Of a stretch of DNA of 64,000 bases, positions 23,179-34,141 are shown in pieces; the first letter of the stretch is position 1; every line of letters starts with the position of its first letter. The notes under the pieces are model-generated. The model was not told where the DNA came from, searched no databases, and saw only the letters and a program-made list of their open reading frames with translations. Made by a program: the position numbers and the translations under genes. This DNA is from Paraphysomonas bandaiensis. Its lineage: Eukaryota; Chrysophyceae. The stretch covers positions 146,634-210,633 of the forward strand of contig CBFFRP010000434.1 in assembly GCA_965644295.1 (NCBI GenBank), in the 5' to 3' direction.

Positions 23179-25605
23179 ATGCACGCTCGTGCTTTTAGTC
23201 GGCTTCGACTATTTGTGAGGCGATATGGCGTAGTGAGTTGTAGAGGTGTGTGTATGTCAGTGTCAGGGCTCAAGAACAACCACCGCATCATATCTCTCTT
23301 ACACGGGTATGGGAAAAGGAGCTTCGACATCAGTTCGTCGAAGTTAAACAGTGCAGTGGATGCAGTTGCTGCCACCGATAGCATTAGCGAGTTTGACATA
23401 GGGAAGTTGTTCGTGGCTTTGGATCGTATGTGTGCAGAAAATGTCAAATGCGACAAGTACATATCCGCACTCTCACGGCTGCTGTCTAATTACAATGGAG
23501 AGTTGTCTGCTCGCACGGCATCTACTATGCTGTATAATATCAGGCACTTGACCTCCTACAATCCTCAAAGTAGGGCTATGTTAGCTTCTATCGTGAATGT
23601 TTTACAGAGACAAGACAATTTAGTTTTGGATGGAAGACGCTTCTCCAGTGCATTATTTGGATGTCAGCTCCTATCAGCCAAACACAGTGAAGTACGTCAA
23701 CTTCTCAAATGTTTGGCTGACATTTCCATGGGGTGCGTGTTAGACTACAGGGGAGTGGCAATGTCACTCTATGGTATACGTGATATGAGTAGCGACTACG
23801 CAGAAGTAAGGCGGATTCTACGCATATTATCCCAAGCTATCCCTTCATCATCAGATCCCACCCTGCCTCCTCAAGTTGTTGCTAGCGCGCTTTATGGTCT
23901 CCAGAGTCTATCTTGTCGCCACAAAGAGGTTCGGACACTGTTGCGGAGATTGGGCCTCATGGTTACCACATGCACGGGGCCTTACACTGTTCATGAAATA
24001 ACACAAAGTCTCTACGGTTTACACCGGATGAGACACCCAGCTGCCCTATTGGTGGTTTCTCACCTGACTGCCCAAATTCCACATTTTGTTGGTTCGTTGA
24101 CGTCGTCAGGAATGGCGATAGGAATGTATGGTCTCCGGTCTTTGGAAAGCAAACATGCAGAGGTAAGATCCCTGATGAAAGCTTTGTCACAGCGTCTTCG
24201 TGGACAATTTGAAGTTCTCGGTGAAAATATGACATTTAAGGAGGTCAGCATGGCTATGTGCGCACTCACGAATAAAGATAGTAGATTTCCAGAGGTTAGA
24301 GCCATGGTGCACGATATGGCGAATCTGTTGGATACATATATGAATACCAAAGATTCCAGAGGCGAAGAGGTAGATCTACGGGGATTAAGCATGATATGTC
24401 GAAGTCTCTCCTACTTGCGACCTAATGATGATGGTGTGCACGCAATTTTGCAAAGCGTGTGTCGTATGGTTGATGATGCTGCCAGAAGAGGCTTGCGGTT
24501 AGACCGGGAGGGGCTTGAATGTGTTTGTGAATCTCTGCGGCGCATGCATTCTCATCACAGCACAGTTCGGAAGCTGCTACTAACATACACACCACTAGTA
24601 GCACGACAACAGGGCATTTTGGATGGCCAATGTGTGGCAGTTTGTCTTCGTAGCATGTGCGGGTTATCGAGCGATCACGATGAGGTACGGGTGTTTGTTT
24701 CTCATCTGGCGGAAATGCTTTCGGCTGCCATGTCTTCGCGTTGTACACTTGACCCAATACAGTTAAGCGAAGCTCTTTATGGTATGCAAGGCTTGTCTAC
24801 CTCACATGCAGAAGTGAGGTCACTGCTAGAATGTATTTCTGTTGCTGTGACTAGGTCTGAAGGAAAAATAGGCGGAATGAGTGCTTCTGAAGTTTCTCGA
24901 TCCCTCTATGGTATGCACAACATGTGTGCGTCCCATTGGACCGCCACACCACTTAGTAGTTGTGATGATTCTGGTGCTGAAAATAGTATTGATCAAGGAA
25001 TTGATTTCAACCCAGTTGGTACTATTGTGACCCATCTGGCCCAAGAGCTCTCGGTTTGTTCCACACCATTATCTGCCCACCAGTTGGCCATGTGCGTATA
25101 TGGTCTGCGGTCCACCACCTGCCAACATCCCCACTCACGCCAGCTTCTGAATATTGTTGCAGCACATGCTTCACGGTGTTCTACTTCTTCCTTTTCATCC
25201 GCGGATGTGGCGAACGCTCTGTATGGACTACAGGGTGTCTCATCCGATGTCCCCGCCAGTGTGACATTGCTACGTGTTTTGCGAAGAGCATTGCATAAAT
25301 CCAGAGACTCACTCCAACGCGAAGAAATAGTCCGCTGCGTGCGTGGTTTAGCTACTATGAAAACTGACAACACCGAAGTTATTGCAGTACTGGATATTCT
25401 GACCACCCGCGTGAACGAAATGACCGAAGCGTTCTCATTCGAGCAACTTGAAGTGATGTTCTTGGGTTTAAAGGATCACGACTGCAGTGCTCCTGGCGTT
25501 GTTAGATTTTTAAATAGTTTACAGAAGAATGTGAATACATCTGAGCATCAGTTTCGTAGTAGTAAGAATTCTAGTGATTCTATAAAGTCGGAAGATGTAA
25601 CTTAG
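23179..25605 (+). CDS. 40-residue helical-repeat protein (OPR/HPR-like), probably organellar
   Basis: An intronless 808-aa protein. The first 30 residues (MHARAFSRLRLFVRRYGVV) are Arg-rich without acids, as in a mitochondrial presequence. The body repeats a motif of about 40 residues, [SA]LYGLxxMSSxxxEVRxLLxxL. Examples are SLYGIRDMSSDYAEVRRIL, ALYGLQSLSCRHKEVRTLL, GMYGLRSLESKHAEVRSLM, ALYGMQGLSTSHAEVRSLL and ALYGLQGVSSDVPASVTLL. Alpha-solenoid families of this size (octotricopeptide or heptatricopeptide repeats) bind organellar RNA in algae and apicomplexans, but the exact family is my inference. It is a paralogue of the gene at 51374. No RAP domain is visible here. Confidence 0.75.
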   Translation: MHARAFSRLRLFVRRYGVVSCRGVCMSVSGLKNNHRIISLLHGYGKRSFDISSSKLNSAVDAVAATDSISEFDIGKLFVALDRMCAENVKCDKYISALSRLLSNYNGELSARTASTMLYNIRHLTSYNPQSRAMLASIVNVLQRQDNLVLDGRRFSSALFGCQLLSAKHSEVRQLLKCLADISMGCVLDYRGVAMSLYGIRDMSSDYAEVRRILRILSQAIPSSSDPTLPPQVVASALYGLQSLSCRHKEVRTLLRRLGLMVTTCTGPYTVHEITQSLYGLHRMRHPAALLVVSHLTAQIPHFVGSLTSSGMAIGMYGLRSLESKHAEVRSLMKALSQRLRGQFEVLGENMTFKEVSMAMCALTNKDSRFPEVRAMVHDMANLLDTYMNTKDSRGEEVDLRGLSMICRSLSYLRPNDDGVHAILQSVCRMVDDAARRGLRLDREGLECVCESLRRMHSHHSTVRKLLLTYTPLVARQQGILDGQCVAVCLRSMCGLSSDHDEVRVFVSHLAEMLSAAMSSRCTLDPIQLSEALYGMQGLSTSHAEVRSLLECISVAVTRSEGKIGGMSASEVSRSLYGMHNMCASHWTATPLSSCDDSGAENSIDQGIDFNPVGTIVTHLAQELSVCSTPLSAHQLAMCVYGLRSTTCQHPHSRQLLNIVAAHASRCSTSSFSSADVANALYGLQGVSSDVPASVTLLRVLRRALHKSRDSLQREEIVRCVRGLATMKTDNTEVIAVLDILTTRVNEMTEAFSFEQLEVMFLGLKDHDCSAPGVVRFLNSLQKNVNTSEHQFRSSKNSSDSIKSEDVT

Positions 25606-25814
25606 TAACCATCCCTGTTGTATATATTGTGATAATGGTTTTCATATATGAAAGTCTGATTATTACATAAGTACGGTTGCGTACAGAAACTAGTTTATGT
25701 CTATAGACTAGCTAATAACTAGATTTGCTATATACTACTAGTGGCGGGCAACCGTCTCGGGACTGCTTGTGCATCGCTGCGAGCACCATGGTGCAACCGT
25801 CCCTTGTAGTGAGG

Positions 25815-27130
25815 TTAGTCGGGGGGTCTACCTTTGGGCAATGTGTCTGGCGGGCCTGTGCCATGGATTATGTGGGGGGTGGGTGAGGCGAGTTGTATAT
25901 GAGAGTGCAAGTCGGTGGTGGAGATGGTGCTGGTTGTTGAGGTGGGGTTTCGGCTACAAGTAAGGAGAAGTTGTTTCCGGAGTGGTTGCGCTTGCCTCTG
26001 TCGGGTCTGGGCTCTTGCAGAGAGTGTAGTTCGTGGGGTGGATGTCGCCTGGAGTAGCTGGAGTACTTTTGGTGTCGGGTGGGTATCCTGGGGCTGGCGG
26101 GGCTTTGCGTGTGTCGGGACCGGTGTCGCCGGTGCCGTGTCTACGTTGTGGTGTCTGTGTCCCCTATTGCGAAGCATGCGGAGCCCTCCATCATATAGGG
26201 GGAGTAGGATAGAGGCGATGGATTTTTCTAGGGCGTGGAATTGATGTTCGAGCAGTGAGCTGGATATGTGGCGTCCGAATGCGTCGGCCAATTGTGTGGC
26301 AGTAATGTGGCCGGTCCAGTAGCGCTCAACCTGGGGGGTGGCTGGGTTCCATGCGGCTTTGGTTAGTTTGGTTATGGCGGTGTAAAACCAGGGATGGGGG
26401 AGCGTGCGTGTGCGAAGTTTGTCAAGCTTATTGTGGTGTGCTTGGTGGACATCTTCACATATGTGAATGATGTCAGGGTGAGTGCAGGTGAGAAGCATGT
26501 GCGCCATGTTGTCTGTGGGGTGTGCACAGTCTGCGCATGTGGAAGCCGTTGTGCGATCGTGTCCGGATTTTCCTTTGGCTCGGTTTCTACCCATTGCAAA
26601 GGATTTGTCCCATACGTATGCCGTCTCGCGTATACGCTCTGCGAGGGGGATGTAGTGTTTGGAGGAGTTATGGGTACGGAGGGGATGGAGCTTGTGTGGA
26701 AGCCTTGTTCCGCTGCGTGTCCAATACTGCGGGTCTCGTTGCGTTTGTGCAGCATACATGCTATCTCGTCGGAGGGTGTAGTGATGGAGGTCCCACTGGT
26801 GGTGGAGATCTGTAACGTCTCCTAGCATAGGACCGAGGTCTGTGAGGAGGTGTGTATCGTATCTACGCCAGTGCCATTGACCCGTGGTGAAGAATTCTTC
26901 CAGTATGTGCGTAGCGTCTGTTGTGACAACACTGTAGTTGGAGGCTCCGAGCACTTTGTCTAGTGTCTTCCAGTCGCCGCTGGCGGCGGCGTCAGCTATA
27001 TAAATGCCGTGGTCAGTGTAGGTCCAGTTGCTTTGATCTTGTGTTCTACGTTCGGGGTGCGAACGCGTCCATTGTATTGGGCGCTGTTTAAGAGCTGTGG
27101 TGGCGAGGCATTCGTAAAATATTCCCTGGG
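25815..27130 (-). pseudogene. LINE family A ORF2: RNase H C-half, zinc knuckle, C-terminus
   Basis: Open frame of about 430 codons from GIFYECLATTALKQRP to PKGRPPD. It includes the RNase H His/Asp parts (RSHPERR, YIADAAAS), the CX2CX7HX4C knuckle and a Pro/Thr-rich tail. It is the best-preserved C-terminus of family A here and shows the frameshift in the 4.6-kb copy. Separated from its own N-half by the inversion. Confidence 0.82.
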
Positions 27131-27499
27131 TCCAATCACAGCTACAACTGTACAATGATCTTCACGGATGGATCCTTCACACGCACACACCTCACCCCTG
27201 CTCACCTACTCGGCAACACCCACACACAGCCCAATTCTCACGACGGAGGAGCTGCAATTGTATGGCTCCCGCCCAAGAACACCTGGGGTCACAGACAAAC
27301 CAAAATCCTACAACTTACGGCACCACAGTACACAGCGCCTGGCCTCAACGCATACACTTACGAAACCCTTGCAATGTCAGCAGCACTGACATTCTCCAAT
27401 GTACTCCACTCTTCCGTGCCAATCTGGACTGACTGCCAGGCGGTACAGACGCGGACCAAAGAGGCCCTCTCACACAGACGGCGTGCCCTCGGAACAAAG
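27131..27499 (+). pseudogene. Inverted block: RNase H N-half of LINE family A
   Basis: The plus strand reads MIFTDGSFTRTHL, GGAAIVWLPPKNTWGHR, AYTYETLAMSAALTF and IWTDCQAVQTRTKEAL, giving the D, E and D residues of RNase H. The left junction is at TCCAATCACAGC (about 27131). The right one is at GGAACAAAG/CACTTTG (about 27499). In the 4.6-kb copy the same GGAACAAAG runs straight into CCCCAGGG, so the inverted ends are visible. Confidence 0.8.
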
Positions 27500-28605
27500 C
27501 ACTTTGTCAATGGTAGCTCGGAATTGTGGCGTAGCTGGGGAGGGAGGTTGTATTCTGATGCCTAGTTGTTGCCCCCATTGTACCAGACTGGTGATGTACG
27601 TGTCAACGTCCTGGGGGGGGTGCTCGTAGCGTTGCAAGAGCGATATGGCCGCACTCTTGGGCTGTCCTCCGAGTGTGAGAGCTCGTTGAAGAGTATGCCA
27701 TTTCTGAGTCTGGGCGTGGGTTGAAAATTTGCGCAGTCCAAGCCCTTTGTATTTCGGGGGAAGGTAGATAAGATCCGTGGGATATCCAGGGGGGAGACGG
27801 AGTATTTTCCTAGCGGCCTGCGCGAGTAGTTTGTCTATGGCGATGTATTTAGCGTATGTCCAGGATGCTTTGGTGGCCTTGTATAGTAGGGTCGGGAGTA
27901 TTTGTGTGTTGAGGACGAGTAGCTTGCAGTCAGGTGTCGCGCATTTGGATCGTAGAACTGCCGTGGATGTGGCTATGTAGGTGGTGCACCAGCTGTGGGA
28001 GTCGGTGTCCTTTACTGAGAATGGAAGTTGTACGCCGAGATACTTGGTGGAATTGGTGGTTGTTCGGATGGGGATGGGGTGTGGGCACCAGTTCCAGTCT
28101 CTTATGATGATGTGTGGGTTTGATTCTAACATGGCCGTCACCGCAAATGGGGCTCCCAGGGCAATGCATTCAGTTTTGGGGATGTTTAGTTGCATTCCGG
28201 AGAAGGCGCAGAAGGATGAGAGTTTGTCGGCCTTGAGCTGAGTGGCCTCAATGGAAGTTGTGATTTGGGAGAGGTCATCTGCGTACGCCTCATCTTGGCT
28301 ATCATCATGTAGGTCAGACCAGCATAGGATCATGTCAAAGATGACGATCCATGCAACTGTGGATTCAGTTCCACCTTGTGTGACCCCTCTCTCCGCGGAG
28401 AATCCCATGTCAGGGTGCTGGATAAAGGAGCCATCTGAGCCAAGCAGTTCTTCGAGTGATCGGGGATCGATGTTGTCGGCCATGTGTGGGGTCCAGATGA
28501 AGGTGCGACCCCCATCGTCGAGGTCGCTTTTAGCCATTTGATTGTGTCATCGGGGACACCAAGTCTTGCTATCTGGCTGGCGCTTTTATATGGAGGGCAA
28601 GCTAG
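27500..28605 (-). pseudogene. LINE family A reverse transcriptase domain (5'-truncated)
   Basis: Frame from SASQIARLGVPDDTIKWLK through FSAERGVTQGGTEST, YADD at EAYADDLSQIT, YLGVQLPF, and LLAQAARKILRLPPGYP to ATIDKVL. Fingers motifs 0-2 are missing upstream. RT palm motifs B to D and the thumb are present. There is no own start codon, because the frame opens inside the domain. Confidence 0.85.
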
Positions 28606-29014
28606 AAGCTATATACGAACCGGGTCATACTTGGCTAGTAATACGTAATCCGTGAGGATCACGTAGAGGTTTTGTTTATAGGTGACATAAATTTTATCGT
28701 CAACGCTTAATATAAACTGTCGACACAATGCTTTCGTCGCGATAGCACTTGGTCCTGAAATGCTTTTATATATCAGTGGAAAAATTCCAACCTACTCAAC
28801 ATGTTCACGCGCTAGATTGACAACTACAGCAATATCAGAATCGCAATGAATGCTCTTTATTACCATCGACATCCAGAAATCACATTCTTTCCAATTACAG
28901 TTACGCAGTATCACAAATCATTTACAGTATTAAGACACACGAAGACTATTCGCCATCAATGTTTACTACACATTGGCCATCCAATCGTACTAAAAGCGTA
29001 GAAATGACAGGCAA
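28606..29014. other. Intergenic stretch
   Basis: Between the LINE 5' truncation point and the Myb gene stop. Nothing recognised. Confidence 0.5.
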
Positions 29015-31341
29015 CTATAAAATATCTACTGTCTTGTCTACCATGGTGCTGTTCCATCTATGGGCACATTGTTTGGCTGAGCGGAGTCCTCCCATATGAG
29101 CAGAAACTCTCGCCCAATCTATTCCTCTACCATCTCCCTTAGCTCCACAAGTCTCCACCCCTTCCCACAAACGTAGATCCTAGTGATATAAAAACACAAG
29201 TATTATCTCCAAAGAGGAATACATTTGTCCATACCTCAGCCTCAGTCCACGCTTGCACCAGCTTTGGTTTAAGAGTCTTATTCCATCGATGTGAGCACTG
29301 CTGTGAAGTTCTCCTACCACCCATGTGTTCAGATACCTTCCCCCAGTGAATAGCCCCCCCTATACCCTGTCCCCTATACAATTCCATGCCTTCCCGAAGT
29401 TTAGCGTCCTGTTTCGGGAATATAAGTACCACAATTATGTAATTCCGATCATTACACAACAGCACAACTTGATACAGTATAATCGTATAGTATTTTGTAT
29501 ACCTCTTCGTCTGTCCACATGGAAGACACCACCTCCTGCTTACGATGCTTTAGAGTTACGTTCCACCTGGTGTTGCACTGCCTTGGAGTCCTCCCACCGC
29601 CCATGTGCTCCGCAACTTTATTCCAATCTACGAGGCCACCAACAGCTTCTCTTTCAAACAGACGTACACCCTCTCGGAGCCGTTCGTTCTAACAATCCAC
29701 ATCACTATCGTATGAAGAAATAGGCAAGAAAATAGTATAATAGAATGCCTACCACAAATACTGTAACGAAATCGTACCTCCTCTTCAGTCCATGGACAGG
29801 TCCGCAGACCTGGAGATCGATGCTTCAATATGTTATTCCATCGATGAGAGCACTGCTGAGGGGATCGAGTGAAAGACATATGCTCCGCTACTTTTCCCCA
29901 ATTTACCCTCCCACCCTTGCCCTGGCCCTCAAACAGCCCCACCCCTACCCTTAGAGCTTCATCCTGCACAAAGATAAAGTAAAAATACATGCACATAGTG
30001 CTTCGCACGTAATATAACGCTAATTGTGATGTCTACATATATGCTGCAGTATTGCACCTCTTCTTGAGTCCACGGGGTAGCTTTCACCCCTCCCCTCTTG
30101 TGCTTAAGAGTGTCCCACCTATGAGAGCACTGCTTCTTCGTTCGTCTGCCCTGCATATGTTGTGCAATACTTGACCAGTCTGGACATCCCCTGCTACCGG
30201 GACCCTGTCCAGGTTTACAATACATACCCATGGCCTCTATGAGCAGGTCATCCTAGAATTTACTGTCAGGACAACGTACTGCACTATTACACCGCTTAAC
30301 AAGACTACATTACCACACACTTCAATATAAAAAAGTACATACATAATCGATATCTTATGCATATTATAGAACATATTCATCATTCCTATCAATAAGGTAT
30401 TGTACAATTGTTCGCGATTTAACAGCTCGTGCCAACAGTGTATTGAGCAGTCCTACCTCATCCTGTGACCACGGAGCATGCTTATTACAACCCTGTGGCT
30501 TGGAGAGCCGTGCCCAGCGGTCCATACACTGGTCACTAGTCCTGACGAATCCAATGTACGCTGCGACAAGGTCCCAGTCCACACCACCAACAGTAGAATA
30601 CCTCTGTACTCCCTCCCGCAAAAAAGTATCCTATTGTAATTAACTTCACTCCCTCCTCAACAGAATATGCATACGCAAATTAATACATACATGCATACAT
30701 GCCTCACTATATACCATATTTCCACAGCATATAATCTGAATAAAACATACATACGAACACTGACCATGGCGTCAGTCCACGACGAATCTGGAGGCATGCT
30801 TGAGGAGTTGTTCAGCATGGCCCAGCGCAATTGGCAATCTTGTACTGTGCAATCTCCACCAACCGCCATTGCAACCACATCCCAATTGACCTCACCTCCA
30901 TCCCCCACATCCACAGACGTAAGCTCATACTTCAATATCTCATCCTGCAGACATTTATATCAGTGCACTGTCGTACATCCTAACACACAGTTCCCTGACT
31001 GTGTCTGTATCAATTATCCAGTGGCCTTAACGAGATAAACCCATCTGATCTGAATAATCACACGAACTCACCTCTTCTTCAGTGAAGTCTCTGAACTTTC
31101 CCTGTCATAATAACAGTAGCAGTTAAGCCATCACAGGGAGATGACTGCGTTATATGAACACCACCTTGTTTGTTTTTTGTCGTTTAGAAAGTGGTTGTTC
31201 CATATTTACTATTTGCTGAAAACCGGATTGGATATGATGGTTACTGGGCGGTACGTACACACCCTCTTGGGGCGGTATGTCCTGTACCGGAAGCATAACG
31301 TGGTTATAGGGAGCTATCCTGTCGTCTCTCGGTACTTCCAT
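29015..31341 (-). CDS. Seven-repeat Myb/SANT DNA-binding protein
   Basis: Nine exons: 31341-31165, 31101-31072, 30944-30765, 30630-30457, 30252-30058, 29963-29778, 29688-29503, 29408-29235 and 29179-29015. Every length is a multiple of three, and the product is 488 aa. The N-terminal exon holds a basic KRQKTNK, a likely nuclear signal. Each of the last seven exons encodes one SANT repeat of the form DxxLxxGxxx...VxWxxVAxHMxxxRTxxQCxxRWxxxL...WTxEE, split from the next at EE/D. Examples are VNWGKVAEHMSFTRSPQQC, IHWGKVSEHMGGRRTSQQC and PDWSSIAQHMQGRRTKKQC. A nuclear DNA-binding role is likely. SNAPC4-type multi-Myb factors are the nearest thing I know, but I cannot assign orthology. Confidence 0.82.
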
Positions 31342-31782
31342 GATCTCCTCAATACACAGGATACCTCTATTGAATCCTTATTTACTTCTATTTCAATAAG
31401 ATCTGAGAGGCAATCGATCCAATAGTATCTTCTGTCTGAGTATCGTATCGTTACCTCCTCCTCCTGTTCACAGTTCGCTATGAGACCCCCCACTTATATA
31501 CACAAAATACTCTGTACTGTAGTTGCCATAGTGAAATCTCATATACATTTCGAAATGACCGTGGCACGTACCACCATTAAATCACCAGAAAATTCTTTTT
31601 CTCCATCCTAATTTAAATTAACCAATTATCAAAAAGGATCCAAAATTGATTCGCTGAAATATTTTCAGTTTGACGGTTTAAGATACGAAGAGGAAAATCG
31701 GTGGCAGGTAAAGTATAGTGAAGGGACGGATGATAATGATTTCGATTCATATAATTGAATTATCTTAATAATCAAAGTAATC
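31342..31782. other. Divergent promoter region of Myb protein and eIF4A
   Basis: 441 bp between two opposite start codons. It has no CATA array, unlike the three other divergent pairs. No specific element recognised. Confidence 0.5.
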
Positions 31783-33185
31783 ATGGCTGATATCAATGAA
31801 CCAAGAGAAGCTCCTCTGGAGGATTCCGGAGATGGAGTGGAGACCAACTGGGACGAGGTAGTCACCAGTTTTGATGATATGGATCTGAAAGAGGATCTGC
31901 TGAGAGGTATTTACGCCTATGGTTTTGAGAAGCCTTCTGCCATCCAGCAGAGAGCTGTCAAGCCTATCCTCACTGGACGTGACGTAATTGCACAGGCCCA
32001 GTCAGGTAATTTTTTTGTTTTTTCGATGTGCTACATGTAAAGTGCATATGTTCAACGGGATGATGACTAAACAAATACCATCTTTCGAGTCTGTACTTAA
32101 TGGTTGATGATAAATACCTCTGACAAACTGACCGCTGCTATGTATATATGTGTACATAAAATTTTGCCTTTGTTGCTGGATATGTGCTGATATTATTGGC
32201 AGGTACCGGTAAGACCGCCACCTTCGCCATTGGTATTCTGCAGACACTGGATGTATCTATCAGAGAGTGCCAGGCTCTTGTACTTGCCCCTACCCGTGAG
32301 CTTGCCCAGCAAATCGTGAAAGTCATTACCTCACTTGGAGACTTTATGAGTATCAAAATCCACGCATGTGTTGGTGGTACTGCCGTACGTGAGGATATTC
32401 GCACACTGCAGGACGGTGTACATGTAGTGGTTGGAACCCCTGGCAGAGTCTATGACATGATCCAAAGGAGAGCTCTGAGACTAGAGAACATCAGAATGTT
32501 CGCCTTAGACGAAGCCGATGAAATGCTCTCTAGAGGGTTTAAAGAACAAATCTATGATGTCTTTAAGTATATGCCCGAGAGTGTTCAGTGTACAATTTTC
32601 TCCGCTACAATGCCTTTAGAAGTGTTGGAGGTTACTCGCAAGTTCATGCGCGATCCTATTCGTATTCTCGTGAAGAAGGATGAGCTCACCCTTGAAGGTA
32701 TCAAGCAGTTCTTTATTGCCATTGAGAGGGAAGAGTGGAAGCTAGAGACTCTATGTGATCTGTACACTACTCTTACCATCACCCAGGCCATTATATATTG
32801 CAATACCCGCCGTAAGGTAGATTGGCTCACAGAACAGATGCAGAGCCGTGACTTTACTGTCTCGTCCATGCACGGTGACATGGAACAGCGAGAGAGAGAC
32901 ATGATTATGAGAGAGTTTAGATCCGGTTCCACCCGTGTTCTCATTACAACCGATCTGCTTGCTCGTGGTATTGACGTCCAACAGGTGTCTCTTGTGATTA
33001 ACTATGACCTTCCCACAAATAGAGAGAATTATATTCATCGTATTGGCCGCTCTGGTCGATTTGGTAGGAAAGGTGTGTCCATTAACTTTATTACCCAAGG
33101 AGATGTAAGATATCTTCGCGACATCGAAGAGTTCTACCACACTCAGATTGAGGAAATGCCTTCTAATGTGGCAGATCTCCTTTAA
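31783..33185 (+). CDS. EIF4A: eIF4A, DEAD-box translation initiation helicase
   Basis: ATP-dependent RNA helicase of the eIF4F complex. Exons 31783-32005 and 32203-33185 give 401 aa, the usual eIF4A length. All DEAD-box motifs are present in order: Q motif [21 protein letters not shown], Ia [10 protein letters not shown], Ib TPGR, II DEAD ([13 protein letters not shown]), [33 protein letters not shown] and [15 protein letters not shown]. The 197-nt intron falls between Gly and Thr of motif I. Ends [11 protein letters not shown], as in canonical eIF4A. Very secure. Confidence 0.97.
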
Positions 33186-33625
33186 GCAGATGCTACGCTG
33201 TTGACATGTGTGTCACGGAGTGGTGTCTTTATTGGATCAGTATAGTGTAGTCGACCATTGGCATCGTTGTCATGGCCACTTATATAGACACGTGCATTCT
33301 CCGTAAGCATCCTCAAACTATTAGCACTGCCATAATTATCATCCCCTAATATGCATGGTGCTGTGGGTGTTAGTGGTTAATGTTAGATGGCATATCATTT
33401 GCCTCGAACTTGGTTTTGGTAGTTGTTCTTTATAAGGTAATTATATTCTTACTAGCACTCATACCCTTTCCATTTTGCGTTCTGGTTTTGTCCTTTACAT
33501 CTCTTTATCCTAAATCACAGCATAAGAGTTACTGACTACTGACTGCAAAAATTACGCAAAACAATTTAGTAGTAGATGACGGCACACAGCAGTGACGATT
33601 TATTTAGTGCACCTAGTGTTAGTAT
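33186..33625. other. 3' flank of eIF4A
   Basis: No coding frame or RNA recognised up to the MITE. Confidence 0.5.
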
Positions 33626-33633
33626 GTGCATTT

Positions 33634-33779
33634 CGGGGCCTGGTAACCAGTAATGGTAATGGCATTATAATATACATACATAATACATACTGCTACTATC
33701 TGTACATACATCTACTATAGCAGTTGGTTGCCGGTAACCGGACAACCATTAATGGGCCATTAATGGTTACCAGGCCCTG
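33634..33779. mobile_element. hAT-type MITE, 146 bp
   Basis: Terminal inverted repeats: CGGGGCCTGGTAACCA on the left and, reading in from the right, CAGGGCCTGGTAACCA. hAT ends typically start CAGGG. It is flanked by a perfect 8-bp duplication GTGCATTT at 33626-33633 and 33780-33787. No coding capacity; the centre is AT-rich. Confidence 0.85.
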
Positions 33780-33786
33780 GTGCATT

Positions 33787-34093
33787 TATTAATTTACGCT
33801 TTTAGTTAGTGCAATATTGACTGATTGATATTATAGGAGATATAGTAAGTTTATGATGTTGTAGCCCTGTGAGTTAGGAACCACGTCATTCACCAACATC
33901 AACATTCTGTTCTACAAATCATATCTTTAACAGCTACTATATTTTCAGTTTCTTTGTATACTTGTAATAGCTACTCCTATACTGTAGTCATGTATATTCT
34001 GTATTTCATTGCTACATAGAATACAGGATAACTACTAGCGATTGACTTTACCAAACTTCAAGTACGCACGTAGGAGTTGGTTGTAGTTCAATA
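33787..34093 (-). repeat. Copia 3' LTR
   Basis: In element sense starts TATTGAACTACAACC and ends GCGTAAATTAATA, so the ends are TATT...AATA, not the usual TG...CA. The right boundary is set by loss of identity with the other LTR after CAATA. Confidence 0.93.
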
Positions 34094-34141
34094 CTCCCAC
34101 TCAATGAACATATCAGAATATACTGTGATGAGCAAGTCTAC

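Larger units (their letters stand above)
25640..28605 (-). mobile_element. LINE family A copy with RT and an internally inverted RNase H segment
   Basis: In element sense, reading down the minus strand: 5'-truncated RT from about 28605 (LACPPYKSASQIARLG, GVTQGGTESTVAW, catalytic EAYADDLSQ, thumb YKGLGLRKFS). Then comes a 369-bp block at about 27131-27499 in the opposite orientation, carrying the RNase H N-half. Then the RNase H C-half (WTRSHPERR, GIYIADAAASGDW), the knuckle CADCAHPTDNMAHMLLTC and the end LPKGRPPD. The 3' tail at 25640-25800 has its hairpin at 25765-25784. Apart from the inversion the frames are long and little damaged. The 5' end was lost, as usual for LINEs. Confidence 0.87.

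Noticed and set aside
27500-28537. Host gene with RT-like domain
   Set aside because: Flanked by RNase H, knuckle, LINE tail and 5' truncation, so it is a LINE copy and not a domesticated RT.
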